Below are positions 43,363 to 49,316 of a stretch of 49,316 nucleotides of DNA, piece by piece. Origin of the DNA: Mizugakiibacter sediminis (lineage in GTDB: Bacteria > Pseudomonadota > Gammaproteobacteria > Xanthomonadales > Rhodanobacteraceae); assembly GCF_000953855.2 (NCBI RefSeq), contig NZ_DF970255.1, forward strand, positions 1 through 49,316, in the 5' to 3' direction. The notes beneath the pieces are model-generated. The model ran no database searches. It had not been told where the DNA came from and saw nothing but the letters and a program-made list of their open reading frames with translations. Numbering within the stretch: position 1 is the first letter of the stretch; every line of letters begins with the position of its first letter. Position numbers and translations under genes: made by a program.

Positions 43363-45153
43363 TCAGTAGACGCGCTTCTTCGGCGGAATCGGCTTGACCT
43401 CGTCGGTGAGCGTGTAGTCGTGCACCGGCCGGTAGCCGAAGCGCACGTTGCTCTTGTCGTCCACCCAGCACAGCGTGTGCTTCATCCAGTTCTCGTCGTC
43501 GCGCTCGGGGAAATCCTCGCGGGCGTGGGCGCCGCGGCTCTCGGTGCGCTGCTCGGCGGAGAACATGGTGGCGACGGCCTGGCCGAGCAGGTTGTCCAGC
43601 TCCAGCGTCTCGACCAGATCGGAGTTCCACACCAGCGAGCGGTCGCTGATGCGCACGTCGGCGAACGAGGCGCGCACCTCGGCGATCTTCCTGCACCCCT
43701 CCTTCAGCGACTCGCCGGTGCGGAACACCGCGGCGTCGCGCTGCATGGTGCGCTGCATGTTCAGGCGGATCTCCGCGGTCGGCGTCGAACCGTTGGCGTG
43801 GCGGATCGCGTCGAAGCGGCCGAGCGCCTTGTCCAGCACGCTGGCCGGCAGGTCCTTGTGCGGCGCGCCCGGCTTGATCACCTCGGCGCAGCGGTTGGCC
43901 ACCGCACGGCCGAACACCACCAGGTCGAGCAGCGAATTCGAGCCGAGACGGTTGGCGCCGTGCACCGACACGCAGGCCGCCTCGCCCACCGCGAACAGGC
44001 CCGGCACGACGGCATCGGGGTTGCCGTCCTTCAGCTGCACCACCTCGCCGTGATAGTTGGTCGGGATGCCGCCCATGTTGTAATGCACGGTCGGCAGCAC
44101 CGGGATCGGCTCCTTGGTGACGTCGACGCCGGCGAAGATGCGCGCGCTCTCGGAAATGCCCGGCAGCCGTTCGTGCAGCACCTCGGGGCCGAGATGCTGC
44201 AGGTTCAGGTGGATGTGGTCGGCGTGCTCGCCGACGCCGCGGCCTTCGCGGATCTCGATGGTCATCGCGCGGCTGACCACGTCGCGCGAGGCGAGATCCT
44301 TGGCGTTCGGCGCGTAGCGTTCCATGAAGCGCTCGCCCTTCGAATTGGTGAGGTAGCCGCCCTCGCCGCGCGCGCCCTCGGTGATCAGGCAGCCGGCGCC
44401 GTAGATGCCGGTGGGGTGGAACTGCACGAATTCCATGTCCTGCAGCGCCAGGCCCGCGCGCAGCGCCATGCCGCCGCCGTCGCCGGTACAGGTGTGCGCC
44501 GAGGTGCAGGAGAAGTAGGCGCGGCCGTAGCCGCCGGTCGCCAGCACCACGGCGTGGCCGCGGAAGAAGTGCAGCGTGCCTTCGTTGAGGTCCAGCGCCA
44601 GCACGCCGCGGCACACGCCCTCGCCGTCGAACACGAGGTCGGTGGCGAAGTACTCGATGAAGAACTGCGCCTGGTGCGCCAGCGACTGCTGGTACAGCGT
44701 GTGCAGCATGGCGTGGCCGGTGCGGTCGGCGGCGGCGCAGGTGCGCTGCGCCTTGCCCTCGCCGTAGTGCGTGGTCATGCCGCCGAACGGGCGCTGGTAG
44801 ATCTTGCCTTCCTCGGTGCGCGAGAACGGCACGCCGTAGTGCTCGAGCTCGATCACCGCCGGGATCGCCTCGCGGCACATGTATTCGATGGCGTCCTGGT
44901 CGCCCAGCCAGTCCGACCCCTTCACGGTGTCGTACATGTGCCAGCGCCAGTCGTCCTCGCCCATGTTGCCGAGCGCGGCGGAAATGCCGCCCTGCGCCGC
45001 CACGGTGTGCGAGCGCGTCGGGAACACCTTGGTGACGCAGGCCGTCTGCAGGCCCTTCTGGGCGAGGCCGAACGTGGCGCGCAGGCCGGCGCCGCCGGCG
45101 CCGACCACCACCACGTCGTACTTGTGCTGCTGGATCTTGTAGCTTTCCATCAT
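43363..45153 (-). CDS. sdhA: Succinate dehydrogenase flavoprotein subunit
   Basis: 596-residue catalytic subunit oxidising succinate to fumarate in the TCA cycle and respiratory chain. Seen: dinucleotide-binding [13 protein letters not shown] (residues 14-26), [10 protein letters not shown] where His49 is the covalent FAD attachment site, [23 protein letters not shown] (split at about 247-269) with substrate-binding residues, active-site Arg region SRDVVSRAM, and [18 protein letters not shown] near 405-422. Length fits E. coli SdhA (588). The start is the first of two tandem ATGs (45153), with GAGG 5 bases upstream; it lies 7 bases after sdhD. Confidence 0.97.
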   Translation of the reverse strand: MMESYKIQQHKYDVVVVGAGGAGLRATFGLAQKGLQTACVTKVFPTRSHTVAAQGGISAALGNMGEDDWRWHMYDTVKGSDWLGDQDAIEYMCREAIPAVIELEHYGVPFSRTEEGKIYQRPFGGMTTHYGEGKAQRTCAAADRTGHAMLHTLYQQSLAHQAQFFIEYFATDLVFDGEGVCRGVLALDLNEGTLHFFRGHAVVLATGGYGRAYFSCTSAHTCTGDGGGMALRAGLALQDMEFVQFHPTGIYGAGCLITEGARGEGGYLTNSKGERFMERYAPNAKDLASRDVVSRAMTIEIREGRGVGEHADHIHLNLQHLGPEVLHERLPGISESARIFAGVDVTKEPIPVLPTVHYNMGGIPTNYHGEVVQLKDGNPDAVVPGLFAVGEAACVSVHGANRLGSNSLLDLVVFGRAVANRCAEVIKPGAPHKDLPASVLDKALGRFDAIRHANGSTPTAEIRLNMQRTMQRDAAVFRTGESLKEGCRKIAEVRASFADVRISDRSLVWNSDLVETLELDNLLGQAVATMFSAEQRTESRGAHAREDFPERDDENWMKHTLCWVDDKSNVRFGYRPVHDYTLTDEVKPIPPKKRVY

Positions 45154-45160
45154 CCGGGCC

Positions 45161-45562
45161 TCAGCTCCCCAGCGCGACGCGGAGCACGGCCAGCGCGCAG
45201 GCCAGCGCGCCGAGCACCGCAAGGAATTTCACCAGCGCCAGCAGGACGATTTCCCGCCAGCGCACGTGTACATAGTCCTCGATCACCACCTGCAGGCCGA
45301 GCTGGGCGTGCCAGAACATCGTCGAGGTGAAGGCGATCATCAGCACCGCGTTCCACGGCCGCGCCAACGCCGCGCGCGCGGTCGCGTAGTCGGCGTGCAG
45401 CAACGAAAGCACCAGCCAGACGAACCACAGGCCGAGCGCGACCAGCGCCGCCGCGGTCAGGCGCTGCGTCCACCAGTGCGACGCGCCGTCCCTGGCCGAG
45501 CCGAGACCGCGCGCCCGCGCCAGCGGCGTGCGCATCGGCGAACCCATGCGTTCGTATTTCAT
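45161..45562 (-). CDS. sdhD: Succinate dehydrogenase membrane anchor subunit
   Basis: 133-residue hydrophobic anchor with three transmembrane helices (about 38-57, 69-90 and 105-128) that with SdhC binds haem b and ubiquinone. Seen: [20 protein letters not shown], and the family block [19 protein letters not shown] with the conserved His and ED-Y-H pattern. The ATG at 45562 overlaps the sdhC TGA (ATGA), so the two anchors are translationally coupled. Confidence 0.92.
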   Translation of the reverse strand: MKYERMGSPMRTPLARARGLGSARDGASHWWTQRLTAAALVALGLWFVWLVLSLLHADYATARAALARPWNAVLMIAFTSTMFWHAQLGLQVVIEDYVHVRWREIVLLALVKFLAVLGALACALAVLRVALGS

Positions 45563-45954
45563 GCCGCACCTCCCCGCACCAGCACGCAGGCCCAGACCAG
45601 CGCCGTCAGCACGATGCTGCCGATCGCCGCGAGCCAGCTCGAGCGCACGAACTGCTCGATGCGGAAGCCCATGCCGGCGTCCTGCAGCAGGTGCCGGATG
45701 CCGTTGCAGAGGTGGTAGAACAGCGACCAGCTCCAGCCGAGCAGCAGGACCTGACCGACCGGATGCGCGAGGAACGCGCGGAAATTCGCGAAGCCGGCCT
45801 CGCCCGCGGCCAGCGCGAAGAGGCCGCAGATCACCAGCAGCGTGCCGACCGAGAGCGCGACGCCGGTCGCGCGGTGCAGGATCGAAGTGACCATCTGCAC
45901 CTGCCACCTGTAGACCTGCAGGTGCGGCGAGAGCGGTCGTTCCATCTGGGTCAT
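45559..45954 (-). CDS. sdhC: Succinate dehydrogenase cytochrome b556 subunit
   Basis: 131-residue anchor with three transmembrane helices. Seen: the cytochrome b560 signature RPLSPHLQVYRWQVQM then SILHRATGVAL (residues 6-34), and FYHLCNGIRHLLQDAG (about 83-98) with the haem-ligand histidine. The ATG at 45954 (MTQMERP) has GGAAGGAC upstream. It is the second gene of the operon after the small sdhAF4-like gene and overlaps sdhD by 4 bp. Confidence 0.93.
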   Translation of the reverse strand: MTQMERPLSPHLQVYRWQVQMVTSILHRATGVALSVGTLLVICGLFALAAGEAGFANFRAFLAHPVGQVLLLGWSWSLFYHLCNGIRHLLQDAGMGFRIEQFVRSSWLAAIGSIVLTALVWACVLVRGGAA

Positions 45955-46038
45955 GACGACAGTCCTTCCGGGTTGCGCGTGACGCCGTTCCGCTCCATCG
46001 CCGCGACGCGCGCGATCCGCGCGCACCGCCGGATGCGC

Positions 46039-46206
46039 TCAGAAATCGATGCAGCGGCCGTTCTTCTCCCAGTCGCCGTAGCGGGTGGGATCGGGCCGCG
46101 GCCGCGACTGCTCCGCATCCGGCGCCTTGGCGGGGGCGGACGCGGGCGACGGCTCCGCCTGCGCGGGCCGCGTGCCGTCGACGGGCTTTGAAGTCGGTTC
46201 GGACAT
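46039..46206 (-). CDS. DUF1674/SdhAF4-like succinate dehydrogenase assembly factor
   Basis: 55-residue protein, easily missed. The first 36 residues are Pro/Ala-rich and disordered; the last 18 (PDPTRYGDWEKNGRCIDF) are the DUF1674 signature. Eukaryotic members are SDHAF4, which binds newly flavinylated SDHA and protects it before it meets SDHB. The ATG at 46206 sits about 14 bases after the predicted start site. It is the first gene of the sdhC-D-A-B-E operon, which supports the role. Confidence 0.9.
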   Translation of the reverse strand: MSEPTSKPVDGTRPAQAEPSPASAPAKAPDAEQSRPRPDPTRYGDWEKNGRCIDF

Positions 46207-46226
46207 AGGCGTGAAGCGGCGGAAGG

Positions 46227-46254
46227 TTAATACCAGGCGCAGACCAACACAACT
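46227..46254 (-). promoter_or_regulatory. Putative promoter of the sdh operon
   Basis: On the minus strand an extended -10 TGG-TATTAA (TATTAA at 46227-46232) with a weak AGTTGT -35 (46249-46254), spacer 16. It lies in the 203-bp divergent gap between the sdhAF4-like gene and ygfZ and would drive sdhAF4-C-D-A-B-E-ygfX. Confidence 0.4.
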
Positions 46255-46374
46255 GCGCGCGGCCGGTGCGCGGGACGCTCCGATGCATTTCCGGCGCGCC
46301 GGTTCGACAGACGGCCGGTCTCCCTTCGCCGACGCGCCGCGATCCGCGCGCAGACAGCGCCGGCGACGCCTACG

Positions 46375-46380
46375 TAGAAT
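46375..46380 (+). promoter_or_regulatory. -10 element upstream of ygfZ
   Basis: TAGAAT about 30 bases before the ATG at 46410; the -35 is not convincing. Confidence 0.3.
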
Positions 46381-46409
46381 GCATCGGCACATCCTTGACC
46401 TTTCCGCGC

Positions 46410-47234
46410 ATGTCCACCGACACCGTTTCCGCGGCCGGACTCGGTCGCGCCGAACTCCTCCTGATCGAAGGCAGCGACGCGCTCGCGTTCGCGCACGCGC
46501 AATTCAGCAGCGATCTGCACGCACTCGACGCGGGACGCTGGCAATGGAGCGCCTGGCTCGACGCGCAGGGACGCGTGCGCGCGCTGATGCAGCTCGGCCG
46601 CATCGACGCGACGCGTTGCGTCGCCCTGCTGCGCGGCGGAGAAGCGGCGACGCTGGTCGAAGCGTTGCGCCGCTACGTCTTCCGCTCGAAGGTCGCGCTG
46701 ACGCCGTTGTCCGCGCGGCACCTCGCCGCCGGTCCGGCGATCGACATGCACGCGCTGCGCGTCGACGGCGAGAACTTCGAATTCGGGCTCGGCGCGCGCA
46801 GCCTGCGCGCGACGCCGACGGCCCACGCGGAAAACGCCGCGCATGCCGATGCGTTCCGTCTCGCCGACGTGCGCGCCGGCTGGCCGTGGCTGCCGCCGGC
46901 CGCGCTCGACGTCTACGTGCCGCAGGCGCTGGGGCTCGACCGGCTCGGCGCGATCGCCTGGGACAAGGGCTGCTACCCCGGCCAGGAGATCGTCGCGCGC
47001 CTGCGCTATCGCGGCGGACTCAAACGCCATTTGTGGCGCATCGGCAGCACCGCCGCCATCGCCGCCGGCGCCGCGCTGACGTGCGACGGCGAGCCCTGCG
47101 GACTGGCGCTGAATGCGGCGACGACGGGCGGCGGCGCCGAGGCCCTCGCGGTGCTGCACCGGGAACTGCCCGCCGGCTCGGCGCTGCAGGCCGGCGGATC
47201 GACGGCCGCACTGCTGCAATGCCTGACGGCCTGA
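46410..47234 (+). CDS. ygfZ: Folate-binding protein YgfZ (GcvT-like, Fe-S cluster maintenance)
   Basis: 274-residue cytoplasmic protein of the YgfZ/Iba57 family, related to the glycine cleavage T protein. Members use tetrahydrofolate to help build or repair Fe-S enzymes. Seen: HAQFSSDLHAL near the N-terminus (29-39), GRVRALMQLGR, LRRYVFRSKVAL (87-98), and the hallmark DKGCYPGQEIVARLRYRG with Cys188 in KGCYPGQE (186-193). Shorter than E. coli YgfZ (326) mainly in the C-terminal barrel. It is divergent from the sdh operon, whose product is an Fe-S enzyme. Confidence 0.92.
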   Translation: MSTDTVSAAGLGRAELLLIEGSDALAFAHAQFSSDLHALDAGRWQWSAWLDAQGRVRALMQLGRIDATRCVALLRGGEAATLVEALRRYVFRSKVALTPLSARHLAAGPAIDMHALRVDGENFEFGLGARSLRATPTAHAENAAHADAFRLADVRAGWPWLPPAALDVYVPQALGLDRLGAIAWDKGCYPGQEIVARLRYRGGLKRHLWRIGSTAAIAAGAALTCDGEPCGLALNAATTGGGAEALAVLHRELPAGSALQAGGSTAALLQCLTA

Positions 47235-47393
47235 ACCGACGGCCGTCCCGCCTCCGGCGCCGTTGCGGCGACGCGGCGCGTTGCCGCCGCGACTTCGCTC
47301 GATGAGCGCATGTTGAACGAATTTCGCCGTCACTGTTTCATGCCTGCAACAATGCCGATGCCGACTGCGGGCTGAATGCGGCCCTCCGTCGGG

Positions 47394-47423
47394 TTGCCAA
47401 ACCGCATCGGCGTGGGCTAGCCT
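47394..47423 (+). promoter_or_regulatory. Candidate promoter upstream of the hydrolase leader
   Basis: TTGCCA (47394-47399), an 18-bp spacer, then TAGCCT (47418-47423). It precedes the run of hairpins and the cell-wall hydrolase gene; moderate matches only. Confidence 0.3.
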
Positions 47424-47436
47424 TGCGCAAATGCCT

Positions 47437-47465
47437 CGGCGGCGCGCTCCATGCGCGCGCCGCCG
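47437..47465 (+). repeat. 11-bp perfect hairpin in the hydrolase upstream region
   Basis: CGGCGGCGCGC (47437-47447) pairs with GCGCGCCGCCG (47455-47465) across a 7-base loop. No T-run follows, so it is more likely RNA structure than a terminator. Confidence 0.5.
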
Positions 47466-47778
47466 GTGCGGCGAAACGGAAGTCCGTATCGCTGCACACG
47501 CTGGCAAGACGCCAGCCGGATCCGCCCGCGCAAGCGCGGGCATCGCTTCGGGGAGCAGCCGGCCCTTCATGCCCGGCAGACCCGCTCCCGGCGCAGATCA
47601 CAGCGGCCACCCAGAGCCGCGCACGACAGGACAAGCCGCTCGATGCGGCTCAGGAAACGGCGTCCGCTGCCCGCGAGGGCCGGACGGCACGTAACTGGCG
47701 GAACGGGCTGCCCGTCCGCCGCCCAGGCGTGTGCGTGTCCGGCAATGGACATGCGCGCGTACAGCGAGGAGGCAGGAC

Positions 47779-48216
47779 ATGAAACTTTCCTGGCTGCTTT
47801 GGCTGGCATCCGTACTGCCGCAGCCGCTCGCCGACCAGACTTGTCTGGCGACGACCGTGTACCTCGAAGCGCGCAGCGAGCCGGCGCTGGGCCAGCTCGC
47901 CGTCGCCGAGGTGGCGCTGCGCCGGCGCGATCGCGGCCGCTGGGGCGACAACGTGTGCGCCGTGGTTTCCGCGCCGCGCCAGTTCGCCGTCACGACGACG
48001 CCGAAAAGCTTCGAGATCGCCAACGTGCCGGCATGGAACAAGGCGTGGCGCATCGCCGGCGAGGCGCTGACGATGTGGCAGCAGCCGCGCGGCAAGCGCG
48101 TGGTGGTGGTGCCGATGGCCGATCACTTCGTCAAGCTGGACGAGGCCCAGCCCGAGTGGGCGAAGGGCGCGCCGCTGGCGAGGATCGGCGAGCACAGCTT
48201 CTTCGCCGTCAATTGA
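47779..48216 (+). CDS. SleB-type cell wall hydrolase (Hydrolase_2)
   Basis: 145-residue protein of the SleB/Hydrolase_2 family, lytic-transglycosylase-like enzymes cleaving peptidoglycan. N-terminal residues 1-19 (LSWLLWLASVLPQPLA) look like a short signal peptide, so it is probably periplasmic. Seen: TTVYLEARSEPALGQLAVAEVALRR (split across 25-49) with the likely catalytic Glu30 in YLEARSE, and VCAVVSAPRQFAVT (about 69-82), the family's second block. It lacks a LysM or SPOR binding domain. The ATG at 47779 has a strong GAGGAGG 6 bases upstream. The single-gene unit ends at a strong terminator. Role may be wall remodelling, not spore germination, in a Gram-negative cell. Confidence 0.87.
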   Translation: MKLSWLLWLASVLPQPLADQTCLATTVYLEARSEPALGQLAVAEVALRRRDRGRWGDNVCAVVSAPRQFAVTTTPKSFEIANVPAWNKAWRIAGEALTMWQQPRGKRVVVVPMADHFVKLDEAQPEWAKGAPLARIGEHSFFAVN

Positions 48217-48267
48217 TCCCGAGACACGCAACTCGAGCGCGACGCCGCGGCACCGACGCGGCGCACG

Positions 48268-48296
48268 AAAAAAGCTCCCCGCCGGGGAGCTTTTTT
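48268..48296. terminator. Strong bidirectional rho-independent terminator
   Basis: AAAAAA, stem GCTCCCC (48274-48280) / GGGGAGC (48284-48290) with a 3-base loop, then TTTTTT. It works on both strands, ending the hydrolase gene (+) and the glycine-zipper operon (-). Confidence 0.93.
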
Positions 48297-48388
48297 GTCG
48301 GCGGCACGCGCCCGCGAAAATGCCATCAATGGAAAACCGCACGCGGGATGGCCGCTATCGCGGGAATGCCGGATGGTTCGGATGATCC

Positions 48389-48850
48389 TCAGCGCAAGCG
48401 ATATACGCGATCGTTGCGGATCTCGACGTAATCGCCTTCGCGTATGCCGGCGGGCGGCTCGCGCTGCGTGACCGAGGCGAGACGGCCGTCATCCAGCCGC
48501 ACCTCGATGCGCCACGCGCTCTCCTCGGTGCCGTTGCGTTCGCCGACCGCTTGGCCGATCGCGCCGCCGGCGACGGCGCCGGCGACGGTCGCGGCCTTGC
48601 GGCCGTCGCCCTTGCCGACCTGGTTGCCGAGCGCGCCGCCGACCAGGGCGCCGATCACCGTGCCGAGCGTCGCGTGGTCGCGCCGCACGTAGACCTGCTC
48701 GATGTCACGCACCACGCCGCAGTTGCCGCACACATGCCGCTCGTAGCCGTAGCCGCGGTCGTAGCCGTCGCTGGCGCAACCGGCGCCGCCGAGGCTGGCC
48801 GCGGCGGCGGCCGCGGCCAGCATCAGGCGACAGCATCGAACGACGCGCAT
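48389..48850 (-). CDS. Glycine-zipper 2TM-domain outer-membrane lipoprotein
   Basis: 153-residue lipoprotein: signal peptide with lipobox-like GAGC (Cys at about residue 25, LGGAGCAS), a linker with two more cysteines (VCGNCGVV), then a glycine-zipper pair TVIGALVGGALGNQVGKG and VAGAVAGGAIGQAVGE (about residues 62-104), followed by a small beta domain WRIEVRLDDGRLASV with YVEIRNDRVYRL at the end. This matches SlyB/PcP/17-kDa-antigen type envelope proteins, which insert glycine-zipper helices in the outer membrane. ATG 48850 is preferred; a GTG just before it is an alternative. It lies 18 bases behind the next glycine-zipper gene, probably one operon. Confidence 0.87.
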   Translation of the reverse strand: MRVVRCCRLMLAAAAAAASLGGAGCASDGYDRGYGYERHVCGNCGVVRDIEQVYVRRDHATLGTVIGALVGGALGNQVGKGDGRKAATVAGAVAGGAIGQAVGERNGTEESAWRIEVRLDDGRLASVTQREPPAGIREGDYVEIRNDRVYRLR

Positions 48851-48868
48851 CACGGCGATCCCGCGGCG

Positions 48869-49316
48869 TCAGCCGTTGTCGCTGCCCGTGCCCGCATCGG
48901 CGAGCGTGCCTTCTTCCTTGTCCACCGGCAGCTTGCTGCCGACGCCCGGATCGTGGTCCATGCGCACGTGCTTGGTGACGCCGTTGTAGTCGTACTCGAC
49001 GTCGTAGGCGACCGTCTTCTCCGTCTTGTCGGTGACGGTGTTGCAGCGCGTCTCGGTGGTCGTGTAGGTGTTGTTTTCCTGGTGGCTCTTCTGGATCTCG
49101 TGGCCGGCGTAGCCGCCCGCCGCGGCGCCGGCGATCGTGGCCAGGGTCTTGCCCTTGCCGCCGCCCACCTGGTTGCCCAGCAGGCCGCCGGCGATCGCGC
49201 CGATCGCCGTGCCGGCGATCTGATGGGTGTCCTTCACCGGCTTGGTGTGCGTCACCACCTCGTCGTGGCAGACCTGACGCGGCTTGGAAACCGTCTCCTT
49301 GACCGGCTTGACGCCG
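48869..49316 (-). CDS. Glycine-zipper 2TM-domain protein, 5' end beyond window
   Basis: Partial: the frame stays open through the right edge, giving at least 148 residues. The visible upstream codons read VKPVKETVSKPRQVCHDEVV, so the first GTG (49258) is not the true start. Seen: PVKDTHQIAGTAIGAIAGG then LLGNQVGGGKGKTLATIAG and AAAGGYAGHEIQ, a glycine-zipper pair, then TTTETRCNTVTDKTEKTV and a YDVEYDYNGVTKHVRMDHDPG tail (split motif) typical of the RickCE-type/17-kDa surface antigen family. A signal peptide or lipobox would lie outside the window. Tandem with the shorter glycine-zipper lipoprotein. Confidence 0.85.
   Translation of the reverse strand, partial: GVKPVKETVSKPRQVCHDEVVTHTKPVKDTHQIAGTAIGAIAGGLLGNQVGGGKGKTLATIAGAAAGGYAGHEIQKSHQENNTYTTTETRCNTVTDKTEKTVAYDVEYDYNGVTKHVRMDHDPGVGSKLPVDKEEGTLADAGTGSDNG

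Larger units (their letters stand above)
47235..47778. other. 544-bp gene-poor region with several perfect hairpins
   Basis: No credible gene: the open frames here have non-protein-like Arg/Ala composition and no ribosome sites. A candidate promoter is TTGCCA (47394-47399), 18 bp, TAGCCT (47418-47423). Downstream are an 11-bp perfect hairpin (47437-47465), a GCTGGC/GCCAGC hairpin near 47500-47516, and GCCCGCGC/GCGCGGGC (47524-47541). If transcribed, this is a leader of about 350 nt in front of the cell-wall hydrolase gene, or a separate small RNA. It matches no riboswitch core I can recognise. The first 150 bases (47235-47390) show nothing clear. Confidence 0.45.

Noticed and set aside
47400-47778. 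c-di-GMP (GEMM) or ydaO-type riboswitch, 6S, SRP or RNase P RNA
   Set aside because: None of the conserved core strings of those RNAs could be found on either strand.

Overview
This 49.3-kb window is very GC-rich chromosomal DNA from a gammaproteobacterium. It most resembles the Xanthomonadales/Lysobacterales (Xanthomonas, Lysobacter, Rhodanobacter relatives), judged from gene content, the block order lolC-lolD-comEC-exbB-exbD-msbA-lpxK, and -10 elements lying almost on start codons. The genus cannot be named from the sequence alone. No insertion sequence, prophage, integrase, CRISPR array, rRNA or plasmid function is visible. The window reads as core housekeeping chromosome with a few accessory genes, coding almost wall to wall.

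Region by region: 1-3.9 kb holds an acetyltransferase and a rhodanese divergent from an FtrA/GlxA-type AraC regulator, then a CPA2 cation/proton antiporter. 3.9-4.3 kb is a tRNA operon (Ala-GGC, Glu-TTC, Asp-GTC) with a good promoter and a terminator. 4.3-8.2 kb has a DUF1249 gene and the divergent pair ppsR/ppsA, a gluconeogenic enzyme and its regulator. 8.2-12.3 kb has orn, sbcB, a DUF2461 gene and an HcaT-like MFS permease. 12.4-15.5 kb has the overlapping ligA-epmA pair. 15.5-22.8 kb has a TPR-like protein, a PAP2-family protein with an altered catalytic motif, an EmrB-type exporter, a wax ester synthase/DGAT, a second CPA2 antiporter and a photolyase. 22.9-30.3 kb encodes a bacterial alpha-2-macroglobulin lipoprotein with its partner PbpC.

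From 46.2 kb down to 30.5 kb nearly everything is on the minus strand. First comes a succinate dehydrogenase locus with its assembly factors (sdhAF4-like, sdhC, sdhD, sdhA, sdhB, sdhE, ygfX). It is followed by lipoprotein release (lolC/F, lolD), DNA uptake (comEC), proton-driven energisation (exbB, exbD), lipid A export and synthesis (msbA, lpxK) and a Mg2+ P-type ATPase (mgtA). The right end has ygfZ, a secreted SleB-type cell-wall hydrolase behind a structured 544-bp non-coding stretch, a strong bidirectional terminator, and two tandem glycine-zipper envelope proteins, the second cut by the window edge.

Most genes are familiar core functions. The most promising undescribed element is the roughly 205-nt mgtA leader. 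It has its own promoter overlapping the lpxK stop, a possible 18-codon leader peptide, and two overlapping, mutually exclusive hairpins, the second followed by a short U-rich run. This looks like transcription attenuation of a Mg2+ transporter, but it rests on pattern reading only.
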